28,131 nt of DNA from an uncultured Eubacterium sp. (GCA_937894585.1 CALBGO010000090.1:1-28131), one strand, 5' to 3'; numbered from the stretch's first letter, positions 14,283 to 22,152 are shown. The notes: generated by a model not told the origin, from the letters alone. Program-made: numbers and translations.

Positions 14283-15282
14283 ATGGCTCCCTCAATTTCT
14301 CACCGATTTCTTCCGGTGTACTTCCAATGAGAATTCCCGTCAGAATAATACGCAGATTGTCGATTTCCAGTTCCTTGGCGTACCAGTAGCCCGCAATAGG
14401 CACCACACCGAAAGTCTCGTACTTCGCCTGTTTATTAAACTCCATCAGCGCATCGTCGCACAGTCTCTCAAAGAGGGCAAAATCCCCTGTTTCCTTCAGT
14501 TCCTGACCGCCTGCCGCCATAGCTTCTTTCAGTCCGTAAGGCGCCAGCTTATCCGCAAGCTGCGAAAAAGGCTCCTCATAGGATGAAATGAAAAACTGCT
14601 CGCTGATGTTGCCGCCTTCCAGATAAACTTTCTGAAAGAAGGACCACGGTTTTTCAATCTGCCGCAGACGAACGAAAGTTTTCAGGTTCAGTATGTCAAT
14701 CTGCCGTTTTACAATACCGATTAGAAACTCTTCATCGGTTTCTTCTGCTGCGGCAAGCATCTGCTTATAGCAGGCTTTATCCATAATGATATCGATTTCC
14801 TGAGGATCGCCGCTTCTGCCGAAAAGATCAACAGCCTCCATAATTGCGTGCTTCATAATCTCCGGCATAAAATCATAATTTCTGTCCCGCACCATAGCGA
14901 CCATATGCTTCCAGTCAATATCTCCGTTGGACATCAGATGATGCTCTGACGGCGTAATTCCCAGAAACTCGGATTTCAGACATACCTTTACATTGTGGTA
15001 GTCGTAAGGAAACAGGCACAGAGCCAGTTCCTTGCGCTCCGGCAAAGTATCGTAAATCAGATCGAAGAGCTTGTTCTGCTCTCTTCTGATAAACCATTCA
15101 ATATCTCCGTCATAAAGCTCTTTCGCTTCGCCGTAGCCGAACTCCTGAAGCACCGCTTCTGCCGACTTCATATCCTTACAGGAAGCCAGTCTCATCATAT
15201 CCTGCCGGTTCATCAGATTCTTTGAGAAGCTTCCAATGTACGCATCCGCAAAGGTGTATTCCAAATGTTCTCGCTTTGCCAT
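14275..15282 (-). CDS. ntpC: V-type ATP synthase/ATPase subunit C
   Basis: A 335-residue, largely helical protein of the usual length for the funnel-shaped subunit that links the central stalk to the membrane rotor ring (the d subunit of eukaryotes). Recognisable are the N-terminal YTFADAYIGSFSKNLMNRQDMMRLA, the FDLIYDTLPE segment and the near C-terminal KELEIDNLRIILTG, which is conserved in the family. AAGGAG lies eight bases before the ATG. It follows subunit E by 12 nt and overlaps subunit F. Confidence 0.93.
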   Translation of the reverse strand: MAKREHLEYTFADAYIGSFSKNLMNRQDMMRLASCKDMKSAEAVLQEFGYGEAKELYDGDIEWFIRREQNKLFDLIYDTLPERKELALCLFPYDYHNVKVCLKSEFLGITPSEHHLMSNGDIDWKHMVAMVRDRNYDFMPEIMKHAIMEAVDLFGRSGDPQEIDIIMDKACYKQMLAAAEETDEEFLIGIVKRQIDILNLKTFVRLRQIEKPWSFFQKVYLEGGNISEQFFISSYEEPFSQLADKLAPYGLKEAMAAGGQELKETGDFALFERLCDDALMEFNKQAKYETFGVVPIAGYWYAKELEIDNLRIILTGILIGSTPEEIGEKLREPYV

Positions 15283-15294
15283 AGAATCTTCTCC

Positions 15295-15876
15295 TTACCC
15301 AAACAGCTGAGAAGCCACCTCGCCGGCCAGTTTCTCTCTCGCCTCTTCAATCAGCATTTCCACTGTTCCATTCATATATATCAGACCTTTTTTCAGTAAA
15401 AACCCGCCTCTGATACTTCTTGTCTCAGAGGAAAGGGTAATCCTGCATTCTTCGATTTCTGCATTGAGAGCCGAAATCAGCTCTTCACCGAGACGGCTGC
15501 GGTCGTTTGGATTCAGAATCAGCTCGCCTTCCTTCTCTCCGGTCTTTTTGACAAGGGCGGTGAGAAAGGCAATATAACGATCTTTTTCCAAAGACACGAT
15601 TCTGTCTGCGGCTGCATCAAAGCACTGACTGATTAACTTCTGCTTCGTTTCCAGAATCATTTTCCGACCGTCGATATCCGCAACAGATTTTTTTCTTGTA
15701 ATCAGTTTTTCCTTTTCTTCTGCACCGCGGCGCTGTCCGTCCGCCAAAATCTCTTCGGCTTTTGCTTCTGCCGCCCGGATGATTTCATCGCACTTTTCCG
15801 CAGCATCTGCCCGCACTGCGCTTGCAGCCTGTTCCGCATCGCAGGTAATCTTTGATGTAATCTTTTCTATGCTCAT
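15295..15876 (-). CDS. ntpE: V-type ATP synthase/ATPase subunit E
   Basis: A 193-residue peripheral-stalk subunit. Residues about 5-95 are a long Ala/Glu/Lys-rich coiled coil (AEQAASAVRADAAEKCDEII). The C-terminal globular part has GGFLLKKGLIYMNGTVEML, the usual strand pair of E subunits. It pairs with the small coiled-coil subunit encoded first in the operon to tie the head to subunit I. AAGGG precedes the start. The gap to subunit K is 24 nt. Confidence 0.92.
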   Translation of the reverse strand: MSIEKITSKITCDAEQAASAVRADAAEKCDEIIRAAEAKAEEILADGQRRGAEEKEKLITRKKSVADIDGRKMILETKQKLISQCFDAAADRIVSLEKDRYIAFLTALVKKTGEKEGELILNPNDRSRLGEELISALNAEIEECRITLSSETRSIRGGFLLKKGLIYMNGTVEMLIEEAREKLAGEVASQLFG

Positions 15877-15900
15877 ATTGTCACACCCTTACTTTTTTTA

Positions 15901-16371
15901 TTAAATTCCCAGATTGAACAGCATCAAAATGGAAATCAGAAGTGCGAAAATCGCATAAGTTTCTACCATTGCGGCATAAATAATACCCTTTGCCATCTGG
16001 TCGGAACGCTTTCCGAGAAGCATAATACCTGCAGCAGCAGCTTTACCCTGAGCAATACCGGACCAGATACCCACAAGACCGATCGGAATACCTGACGCCA
16101 GAATATACAGACCCTGAGATACGGTCAAATCCATCATACCGCCGCCCAGAAGTCCGATTCTGATGAAAATCAGAAACGCCATCAAAAGACCGTAAATACC
16201 CTGTGTGCCCGGCAGTGCCTGTAAAATCAGAGTTTTACCGAACTTCTTAGGGTCTTCTGCCAAAACGCCTGCCGCTGCCTGTCCTGCAATACCTACACCC
16301 ATTGCACTTCCGATACCTGCCAAAGCTGCAATTGCTGCACCCATCAGTGCAAAAACACTTCCGTTAATCAT
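15901..16371 (-). CDS. ntpK: V-type ATPase proteolipid subunit K, Na+-type signature
   Basis: A 156-residue, four-helix duplicated proteolipid that forms the membrane rotor ring. The first hairpin carries L53, T56, Q57 and Y60 in LPGTQGIY. The second carries Q108 in SGIAQGK and the ion-binding E137 in VETYAI. These match, with small offsets, the residues that hold Na+ in the E. hirae K ring (Leu61, Thr64, Gln65, Tyr68, Gln110, Glu139). Only the second hairpin has the carboxylate, as in E. hirae. Sodium coupling is therefore likely but inferred. A strong GGAGGT precedes the ATG and overlaps the stop of a possible small ORF. Confidence 0.96.
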   Translation of the reverse strand: MINGSVFALMGAAIAALAGIGSAMGVGIAGQAAAGVLAEDPKKFGKTLILQALPGTQGIYGLLMAFLIFIRIGLLGGGMMDLTVSQGLYILASGIPIGLVGIWSGIAQGKAAAAGIMLLGKRSDQMAKGIIYAAMVETYAIFALLISILMLFNLGI

Positions 16372-16374
16372 TTT

Positions 16375-16530
16375 TTACCTCCATATCATCTTCATATCAT
16401 TAAGTCTGTCGATTTCGCAGCCGTAAATCCGCTCATAAGCTCCGCCCCGGACCTGTTCTCCTGCCGGTTCTGCGGCCCGGCTGTCTCCGTCGATTTCACT
16501 GTTATAACCGGTTCTGCTCCGCCAATTCAA
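16375..16530 (-). CDS. Possible 51-aa ORF between subunits I and K
   Basis: The 177-nt gap between the subunit I stop and subunit K start is open in one frame. A TTG start with AGGA about 10 nt upstream begins LNWRSRTGYNSEIDGD, and the frame ends at a TAA just inside the subunit K ribosome binding site. The product would be hydrophilic, with one cysteine and no membrane segment. Its composition is GC-rich and Arg/Glu/Gly-rich. It may be a real small protein, a leader that couples K translation, or only a spacer. I do not recognise it. Confidence 0.25.
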   Translation of the reverse strand: MNWRSRTGYNSEIDGDSRAAEPAGEQVRGGAYERIYGCEIDRLNDMKMIWR

Positions 16531-16548
16531 ATCAGCTGCATCCTAATT

Positions 16549-18528
16549 TCAGTCGTTTTCTATACGGACATATTTTGTATTCTTACGAAGCGGTTCAAAC
16601 TCATCGCCGCCGTCCTCATAGAATTTTCCGAAAAACTCAATATACTGCAGTCTGCTGGAATGAACAAAAGCGCCTAATGCGTTAATCGCCAGGTTAAAAG
16701 TATGTCCGATAACAAATACTATAAGCAGTACAATAGTTCCGGCAACTCCGCCGCCGAGAAGAGAGCCCATAGTATTTACCACAGTTGCGATAACGCCGGT
16801 CGCAAGTCCCAGCGCCAGCAGTCTGGAGTAGGAAAGAATATCCGAAACATAGCTTGTAATATCATAAAGCGCGCTCAGTCCGCCTGTAATCTTTCCGATT
16901 CCTTTATTGTTTCTTCCGCCTGTAAGAAAGAGAATCAATGCGCCTGCAATTGCAATATACATACCCGGTTTTACAAGAGCCTCGCTGACAGCTCCGCCCG
17001 CAAGCCACATTGCCGCCCCGGCAATTACCATATACCAGGAGAACACATCAAAGACCGCATCCCAGAAATGTCCCCGCTTAATCAGCATATACGCCTTGAT
17101 TCCCATACCGAGAAACAGGTGGATTACACCGAACACCAAAGACCATATGAGCAGTCTTGTCGGATCGGCAATCGGGTTAAACCACAGAGCCGGCACGGTA
17201 ATTTCTTTATTGAACATAACTCTGGCTGCCACCTGTATGAAATCGCCGAACCAGCCGCCGAACAATGCTCCCCAGAACACTGTGGAAAGCCCGCAGTAGA
17301 AAAACATTTTAATCATGCGGCGGGTCATACCTTCCAGATCATACTTTTTCAATACGATGAAACATGCCGCGGCAATTACGATACCGTATCCCGCGTCACT
17401 GAGCATAATGCCGAAGAACATGGCGTAAAAAAACGAAAACAGCGCCGTCGGGTCAATACCCCGATAAGCCGGCTTGGAGTACATATCGGTAATCGCTTCA
17501 AACGGCTCTGACAGACTTCCGTTCTCGGTCAGCACCGGTACATTTTCGTCTTCATCAGGTTCTTCATAAGCAGAACAGCATTCGTATTTTTTTATCAGCT
17601 CTTCTACCGCATCGATGCGCGGAACCGGAACCCAGCCTTCCAGCATAAAGGTTCTGCCGGTTTTCAAAAGGTTTGCCCGCGCTTTTTCCCGGTCGCGTTC
17701 CATAACAAGCTGGTCGTAAAGGCACTCTATACTGCGTGCCAACGGATACAGGCCGCCGATTTCTTTTTCTGTCTGCGCACAGGCTTTTTCGGCTTCGCCG
17801 ATTTCCCGAACCAGCCGTTCCTGATTATCGGAAGTGCTTCCGGTAAACCCGGCAAACGGCACCGGTGTATAGCCGTACTGTTTTAAAATGGTAACAACTT
17901 CATCTTCCTGTTCTTTCATGGCGATAACCACAAGGTAAATCAGATCCTTGTCCCGCCCGACTTCACGAAGCTCCACAGCTTCTCTGCCGTCATATACCTT
18001 CTGTTTCAGAGTTTCCATATCCGCTGCCGAAGGCACAACGCCCAGATTGATTCTGGTATATGCTGTCGCCTGCACCTCCAAAGGCAGATCATAAACAACC
18101 CACGGTTTAATGGAGGAAAGCTCACTGTACAGTTTATTGACCTTTTCGCGCAGTTTGTGAAGACTGTCATTCAGGGTAAGCACATGCTGAACATCGCTGT
18201 AAATCTGCTGCCGTCCCTTTATTGTTTTCGCAAAATCGGCTTTTTTCACCGCTCTGCGCGTCGTAAACAGCGGACTCTTTGCAGTGCTGTACTTTCCCAG
18301 CGTTTCCAGCGCCAAAGATGTCTGATTCAGCTTCAGCTCCAAATCCGCCGCAGCACTGTCATCACCGTCCTTTGCGCCGATACTCCGCCAGATATTGCTG
18401 TCATCGGTCAGCTTTGCGCTCTGGTCTGTAATCTGAACAGCGGAAAGTTCCATCAAATCGGATATAAGGTTTTCTTTTACAGTGTCAAGGCCTATGACAG
18501 CCATTTTTTTCATTTTAACTATTGACAC
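16549..18528 (-). CDS. ntpI: V-type ATP synthase/ATPase subunit I (a subunit)
   Basis: A 659-residue membrane stator subunit. The N-terminal cytoplasmic half (about 1-340) is charged and helical and attaches to the peripheral stalks. The C-terminal half holds seven or eight membrane helices, starting near FFYAMFFGIMLSDAGYG. The conserved arginine that faces the ring is R569 in SYSRLLALGLATG. Translation starts at a GTG at 18528, giving MSIVKMKKMAV as in related subunits, and overlaps the end of the preceding small stalk gene by 14 nt. Subunit I and the K ring form the ion channel. Confidence 0.95.
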   Translation of the reverse strand: MSIVKMKKMAVIGLDTVKENLISDLMELSAVQITDQSAKLTDDSNIWRSIGAKDGDDSAAADLELKLNQTSLALETLGKYSTAKSPLFTTRRAVKKADFAKTIKGRQQIYSDVQHVLTLNDSLHKLREKVNKLYSELSSIKPWVVYDLPLEVQATAYTRINLGVVPSAADMETLKQKVYDGREAVELREVGRDKDLIYLVVIAMKEQEDEVVTILKQYGYTPVPFAGFTGSTSDNQERLVREIGEAEKACAQTEKEIGGLYPLARSIECLYDQLVMERDREKARANLLKTGRTFMLEGWVPVPRIDAVEELIKKYECCSAYEEPDEDENVPVLTENGSLSEPFEAITDMYSKPAYRGIDPTALFSFFYAMFFGIMLSDAGYGIVIAAACFIVLKKYDLEGMTRRMIKMFFYCGLSTVFWGALFGGWFGDFIQVAARVMFNKEITVPALWFNPIADPTRLLIWSLVFGVIHLFLGMGIKAYMLIKRGHFWDAVFDVFSWYMVIAGAAMWLAGGAVSEALVKPGMYIAIAGALILFLTGGRNNKGIGKITGGLSALYDITSYVSDILSYSRLLALGLATGVIATVVNTMGSLLGGGVAGTIVLLIVFVIGHTFNLAINALGAFVHSSRLQYIEFFGKFYEDGGDEFEPLRKNTKYVRIEND

Positions 18529-18841
18529 TTCCGCTCACAATCCTTTCTGCAATCAGATCCACTGCCTTATTTTCGCCGGCACCGGCTTTTTCCGTCATAG
18601 CCCGACATTCTTTTTCTGTCTCATCTAAAAACAAATCATACTGCTGCCGGGAAATCTTTTCTCCCTCTGCCAGCATGGAATCATACATTTCTTTTGCACG
18701 GTTCTCAGCATTTTCAACAATTTGGTCTGCTTTTACTCTTGCGGCTTCCAGAGATTTTCTGGATTCTGCTTTTGCCTTTTTCTGAAGTTCGTCGGCTTTT
18801 GCTTCAGCTTCTTTAATCTTCGCTAATTCTTCGGCAAACAC
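18515..18841 (-). CDS. ntpF: V-type ATPase peripheral-stalk coiled-coil subunit (NtpF/G/H-like)
   Basis: A 108-residue, almost entirely coiled-coil protein (ELAKIKEAEAKADELQKKAK..., rich in Ala, Glu, Lys) in the position of ntpF, the first gene of the E. hirae ntp operon. It is expected to pair with subunit E in the peripheral stalks. Sequence divergence of these proteins makes naming rest on position and composition. The start is GTG, with GGAGG ten bases upstream. Its last 14 nt overlap the start of subunit I. Confidence 0.85.
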   Translation of the reverse strand: MFAEELAKIKEAEAKADELQKKAKAESRKSLEAARVKADQIVENAENRAKEMYDSMLAEGEKISRQQYDLFLDETEKECRAMTEKAGAGENKAVDLIAERIVSGSVNS

Positions 18842-18898
18842 CGCTTCTTCACCTCCCGTCTTAATACTGACTAAAAATTAAAATTTTTCCCTATTATA

Positions 18899-18927
18899 AT
18901 CATACTCCTTTTTATCTGCATAAACAA
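18899..18927 (-). promoter_or_regulatory. Predicted promoter of the V-ATPase operon
   Basis: Minus strand: TTGTTT (18922-18927), 17-nt spacer, TATGAT (18899-18904). An overlapping TATAAT lies four bases further on. The leader is about 50 nt. The AT-rich stretch upstream (18930-19020) contains another GGTATAAT without a clear -35. Confidence 0.5.
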
Positions 18928-19183
18928 GTTATTTTTTATTAGAATCAACAAATTTTTATATGACTTTTTGTGATAATTTCTAAAAAGTATTAAGAATACC
19001 TTTATTGTATATTATACCCATTTTTTAGGAAAATCACCGATTTTATATTTGAATATTATATCAGCTCGAAAACCGGCGGAACACAGCCACAATACCGGCA
19101 GTGTCAAAAAAACAGACAGAATGGAAAAATGTCAAAAAAGCAGCAGAACCGCCGACTTCGGCAGCCCTGCATCTGTGCTCACT

Positions 19184-19363
19184 TCTGCAATTGCGCCTTC
19201 GATGAAATCCGTGACTGCTTCTGCAATTGCGCCTGTGATGAAAGCCGTGGCCGCCTCTGCGATTGCGTCTGCTCTGAAATTCGTATCCGCGTCTGCAATT
19301 GCGCCTGCGATGAAATCTGTGACCGCTTCTGTAATTATGCCTTCGATGAAATCCGCAATTACA
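19184..19363 (+). repeat. Five tandem copies of a 36-bp unit (minisatellite)
   Basis: Units begin with TCTGCAATTGCGCCT at 19184, 19220, 19256, 19292 and 19328, with several substitutions each and no indels. Because 36 is a multiple of three, a plus-strand frame from an ATG at 19049 to a TAG at 19381 reads a 12-residue repeat SAIAPSMKSVTA. Another frame reads Cys-rich CNCACDEI repeats. There is no ribosome binding site before the ATG, so coding is uncertain. It lies in the 1.1-kb gap between the V-ATPase operon and the next gene. Confidence 0.85.
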
Positions 19364-19436
19364 CTATATCCGACTCCATAGACCCATACCCATACCCCGT
19401 ATATTTTGCTATTTTATCATCCAAAATCTCCTGCTT

Positions 19437-19468
19437 CCTCCTCATTTCTGATGTTACAGGAGGTTTTT
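19437..19468 (+). terminator. Weak plus-strand terminator-like hairpin
   Basis: CCTCCT (19437-19442) pairs with AGGAGG (19458-19463), followed by TTTTT. It lies 75 nt after the minisatellite. It would only matter if the plus strand is transcribed here. From 19480 to 19900 I see only an imperfect long-range inverted repeat (19483-19493 with 19550-19559). Confidence 0.35.
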
Positions 19469-19907
19469 GCCATTAAACAAGCGGATACCAATACTAATTT
19501 TCGCCTTAGAATCTATTAAATTCCAATTTTGTATTTATTTTAAGTAAAATATTGGTACCGTTAAGCAAATTTTCACTGTAAATCATCGATAATTCGCCAC
19601 AACGCCTCCATATACCCCCTCCCTTTTGCTCAAAAATCCCCTGCAATCTGCGAAAAGGTATCAGACAGGATATTTGGAAATATCAGGGAAACGCATAATT
19701 CCAGATTGGAGTCGGAAAGAAATAAACATCTTATATTTATCTGTAACACTTTTCAGATTTTACCTCCACCTCCCTTCAGACCCCGCCTGTGCTTATCAGC
19801 TCCTGTCTTCTGCTTTTTCAGTCTCCGCCCTCTACATTTTTCAAATTCCGCCTTCTGCTATTTTCAAATTCTGCCTGCCGACTGTTTCACTGAAATTCAG
19901 CGCCCGA

Positions 19908-19955
19908 CAAAAAGGGGCAGTGCAAGGTTGTTTTTATCCATACCTCACACTGCCA
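19908..19955 (-). terminator. Rho-independent terminator of the zinc-ribbon membrane protein gene
   Basis: Minus strand: GGCAGTG (19949-19955) pairs with CACTGCC (19917-19923), with extra AGG/CCT pairing inside, followed by CCTTTTTG. It lies just after the stop codon at 19966. Confidence 0.65.
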
Positions 19956-19965
19956 CTGACTGCAC

Positions 19966-20220
19966 TTAATAATATGTAATGTATTTACCACATTTTCGGC
20001 AATACACCTGATTTTGTCTTAACGGAATTAACGGTATTGTAACCTTCCTGCAATAAGGACACGCAGCTGCCTCTATCGAACTGAAGAATACAGCGATCAG
20101 TAAAATAATCTTTAAGCACCCCATCGGAATACTTTCCCAATTTCGGTCAAGAAAAAGCCATATTACAATACACACTATATCTGCCACCACAATAACGATA
20201 CCCTTTTTCCGATTCTTCAT
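19966..20220 (-). CDS. Small membrane protein with C-terminal zinc ribbon
   Basis: An 84-residue protein with two predicted membrane helices (about 7-24 and 34-50) and a C-terminal zinc-ribbon-like pair of knuckles, CPYC (54-57) and CRKC (74-77). Positively charged residues at the N-terminus suggest that the ends face the cytoplasm. The ribosome binding site is weak (GCGGGAATG). It is the last gene of the exported-protein region and is followed by a terminator. I do not recognise a named family. Confidence 0.6.
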   Translation of the reverse strand: MKNRKKGIVIVVADIVCIVIWLFLDRNWESIPMGCLKIILLIAVFFSSIEAAACPYCRKVTIPLIPLRQNQVYCRKCGKYITYY

Positions 20221-20308
20221 ACTGCATTCCCGCTTACTTTTTTATTCTGTAATTACAGTTTCTCTATAATTCACCAATCTCGTTAATCTTTTTTAACCTA
20301 CGATTACT

Positions 20309-20533
20309 TTAATCCTTTTTTCGTCCCAAAACAGTTCCCATTACAAACAAAGCCAGCCCTGCAAAGAAAATTTCCAAAATCCCGACTCCGACAAAAACTG
20401 CGGTTTCCGCATACTCGTATGACGGACTGTATGCAAGCGGTCCCAATAAAATCCAATAAAACAAATGATATCCCAAAGGATGCGCCGCCAGCATCACCGC
20501 AATTCCGATATATTTCATCATTTTGGTGTTCAT
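20309..20533 (-). CDS. Small two-helix membrane protein (74 aa)
   Basis: Starts MNTKMMKYIGIAVMLAAHPL at an ATG with a perfect AAGGAGG seven bases upstream, which decides the start even though the frame is open further upstream. Two membrane helices lie at about 7-32 and 44-69, and the C-terminus is RKKD. No family is recognised. Proteins of this size and shape next to secreted proteins are often immunity or accessory factors, but nothing here proves that. Confidence 0.65.
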   Translation of the reverse strand: MNTKMMKYIGIAVMLAAHPLGYHLFYWILLGPLAYSPSYEYAETAVFVGVGILEIFFAGLALFVMGTVLGRKKD

Positions 20534-20721
20534 AGTCTGCCTCCTTAATTTCCGATCCTCCGATAAGCCTTTTCGTTCGGCATAGTCCTGAACCAGCTGA
20601 CGATAAGTCATAGCCTCGCTGACGGTTTTCTCCGGTTCAGCTTTTTCCTGATTGCAGCCGCTTCCCAAGGTAAGTATGCAAATCACACACACCAGCAGCT
20701 AAAACTTAGAATTCTTTTCAT
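20534..20721 (-). pseudogene. Remnant of a lipoprotein gene
   Basis: An ATG at 20721 begins MKRILSF, then the frame is lost. One frame over, just after a TAG, the sequence reads a lipoprotein signal peptide, LLVCVICILTLGSGC, followed by a hydrophilic stretch NQEKAEPEKTVSEAMTYRQL. The two parts together look like one lipoprotein broken by a frameshift and a stop codon. The rest of the protein is missing: the frame runs straight into the 74-aa membrane protein gene. A GTG start (20692) could still give a short product. Confidence 0.4.
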
Positions 20722-20748
20722 AAATGTTCACTTCCGACAAAAAACTTA

Positions 20749-20790
20749 ATCCATTTCATTTTCCCCTGTCTGATATCCACGCTGATTTTT
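20749..20790 (-). repeat. Fragment of the 3' end of an exported-protein gene (copy of 22342-22383)
   Basis: These 42 bp match 22342-22383 at 39 of 42 positions. In the intact copy this is the end of the exported protein (KISVDIR, stop) plus the ribosome binding site of the next gene. Here the KISVDIR codons survive without the rest of the gene. Confidence 0.75.
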
Positions 20791-20834
20791 CCTTTTATTC
20801 TAACCTTGCCTCATTCTTTCTCCACGCAAGTTAT

Positions 20835-21428
20835 TTATTCAAATTCCCCTGTATAATAGCGGCTTTTCAGGTATCCTTTTCCCGCCTGATAAGTCATGGA
20901 AGACCGCTTGTAAATCTGTGTCACTTCGCCGTTATGAATCCAGTAATAGTTCAGGCTTCGCTTCCCGTTCCAGCTTTCCGGAGCCGGCTTATAGGTTATG
21001 CGTCCGACTTCTTCATTTTTTTCATCGAATAAAATAACGCTGCTGACACCGTCGTAATCACAGAGATACCATGTAGTTTCATGCTCACCGGTTTCTTCGT
21101 TGTATTCCTTATCTCCCGGAAGCCTGATGTAATATGAATTAAAATTCGCACCCGTTCCCTTTTCATTATCTGCAAAAATCAGATTTTTTTCGTCATATCC
21201 TATATTTTCTTTCGAAAGAGAAATGCTCATATTATAGCCTGTAGGCGGATTGATGCAATTCGCCCAGCCTTTTTCCGATGTGAAGGAGCCGTGAAAAATT
21301 TCCTCTGCATTGTTTATTTCTTTATCAAATGCTTTTCCGTTAGAAACGGTGCAGTATAACAAAGCCGCTAACAGGCAGAATAATACCGCGATGATGAAAT
21401 ATATCAGTCTTACATATTTCCTTTTCAT
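20835..21428 (-). CDS. Exported or membrane-anchored protein of unknown function (197 aa)
   Basis: The N-terminus is MKRKYVRLIYFIIAVLFCLL, a signal anchor or uncleaved signal sequence (helix about 7-27). The remaining ~170 residues are hydrophilic and rich in Tyr, Asn and Glu, with probable beta structure (TWYLCDYDGVSSVILFDEKNEEVGRITYKP). I do not recognise a family. AAGGAG lies nine bases before the ATG. Upstream, at 21584-21651, is a promoter with two LytTR-type boxes, so it is probably controlled by the two-component system at 24518-26521. The ~150-nt leader contains the 3' end of another gene. Confidence 0.75.
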   Translation of the reverse strand: MKRKYVRLIYFIIAVLFCLLAALLYCTVSNGKAFDKEINNAEEIFHGSFTSEKGWANCINPPTGYNMSISLSKENIGYDEKNLIFADNEKGTGANFNSYYIRLPGDKEYNEETGEHETTWYLCDYDGVSSVILFDEKNEEVGRITYKPAPESWNGKRSLNYYWIHNGEVTQIYKRSSMTYQAGKGYLKSRYYTGEFE

Positions 21429-21447
21429 CTCATATCTCCTTTACTTT

Positions 21448-21532
21448 ATAATCTCTGTTCCCAATACCCGCAGTTTACATTATGATACTTTTGTCAGGTT
21501 CCAAGCCTGCCGTACCTGCTGCCTGTCCCCCG
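21448..21532 (-). repeat. Copy 1 of an 85-bp repeat from the end of the 229-aa exported protein gene
   Basis: Matches 23600-23684 without gaps. In the intact copy this is the C-terminal coding end plus the following 30 nt. Both copies keep the AWNLTKVS codons and stop codon. Confidence 0.85.
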
Positions 21533-21563
21533 CAAATTCCCATTCAATACAGAATATGAATTT
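21480..21563 (-). pseudogene. C-terminal gene fragment (paralogue of the 229-aa exported protein)
   Basis: Between an in-frame TGA and the TAA the frame reads 27 codons ending RQQVRQAWNLTKVS, against LQVQQAWNLTKVS in the intact gene at 23632-24321. No start codon or signal peptide is left. It lies directly downstream of a LytTR-box promoter, as if a full gene had been deleted internally. Confidence 0.65.
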
Positions 21564-21630
21564 TCAGACTTTTATTTCGTTTTAGTATACTCCCCTTTTC
21601 CCCAATAGGCAACGAGAAAGAAATAAACGG
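21521..21630 (-). repeat. Promoter repeat copy 1 (110 bp)
   Basis: Aligns without gaps to 22021-22130, about 98 of 110 positions identical. It carries TTGCCT and TATACT elements, the transcribed leader, and the proximal ACCGTTTAT box at its edge. Confidence 0.9.
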
Positions 21631-21651
21631 TCATTTTTTTCAATAAACGGT
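21584..21651 (-). promoter_or_regulatory. LytTR-box promoter upstream of the 197-aa exported protein
   Basis: Minus strand: ACCGTTTAT at 21643-21651 and again at 21623-21631 (20-bp period), then TTGCCT (21607-21612), a 17-nt spacer and TATACT (21584-21589). The -35 begins 19 bases after the first base of the proximal box, the same distance as at 24373-24440. Confidence 0.65.
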
Positions 21652-21755
21652 CAAAATATAGAAATTTTTTCCATATATGATACTATGAAAACAGAATAGA
21701 ACGTAATTCAAAAGAAAATATGCTCCACGCTGTTAACAAAGCTGTCATTTTATAA

Positions 21756-21983
21756 TTATCTTAATCTGTCACTTTTCTTTTTTACTATAACATAGCAAAT
21801 TAAAAAACAACCAAATGCAATCACAGCTGTGCATACCAGCAATGCAGCCGTTTCAGTTATAACCCTTTCCCATTTTCCAAAGTCTTTCAGAAATATATAT
21901 ATAAAATACAGTAAAGCCACCGGACTTACAGCTATCAATCTTCGTTTTGTCATTACCCACGCCTCATATCTATTGTTTTTCAT
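21756..21983 (-). CDS. Small two-helix membrane protein (75 aa)
   Basis: Starts MKNNRYEAWVMTKRR at an ATG preceded by GGGGGG seven bases upstream. An in-frame ATG six codons earlier has no such site. Two membrane helices lie at about 16-33 and 44-67, with a basic C-terminus (KKKSDRLR). No family is recognised. The nearest promoter is the LytTR-type one at 22084-22131, giving a leader of about 95 nt that also carries a decayed gene end. Confidence 0.6.
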   Translation of the reverse strand: MKNNRYEAWVMTKRRLIAVSPVALLYFIYIFLKDFGKWERVITETAALLVCTAVIAFGCFLICYVIVKKKSDRLR

Positions 21984-22020
21984 AATTACCCCCCAAATCA
22001 TTATTTCTGCTGTACCCGTC

Positions 22021-22130
22021 GCCTGTGCCCCGCAATTTCACATTCAATGAGGAATACGAATTTTCAGACTCTTATTTCGTTTTAGTATACTCCCCTTTAT
22101 CCCAAAACGCAACGAGAAAGAAATAAACGG
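22021..22130 (-). repeat. Promoter repeat copy 2 (110 bp)
   Basis: Partner of 21521-21630, exactly 500 bp away. -35 TTGCGT and -10 TATACT are kept. Upstream of it the sequences of the two copies diverge, so the distal regulatory box is not part of the duplication. Confidence 0.9.
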
Positions 22131-22131
22131 A
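22084..22131 (-). promoter_or_regulatory. LytTR-type promoter with only the proximal box
   Basis: Minus strand: TCCGTTTAT (22123-22131), TTGCGT (22107-22112), 17 nt, TATACT (22084-22089). The position 20 bp upstream, where the other promoters have a second box, reads ATTGAAGAA-like sequence and does not match. Confidence 0.5.
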
Positions 22132-22152
22132 AATCTATACAAATTCTTCAAT

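Noticed and set aside
19184..19363. CRISPR array
   Set aside because: The 36-bp period resembles a CRISPR repeat length, but units are contiguous with no unique spacers and vary throughout; it is a minisatellite, and no cas genes are present.
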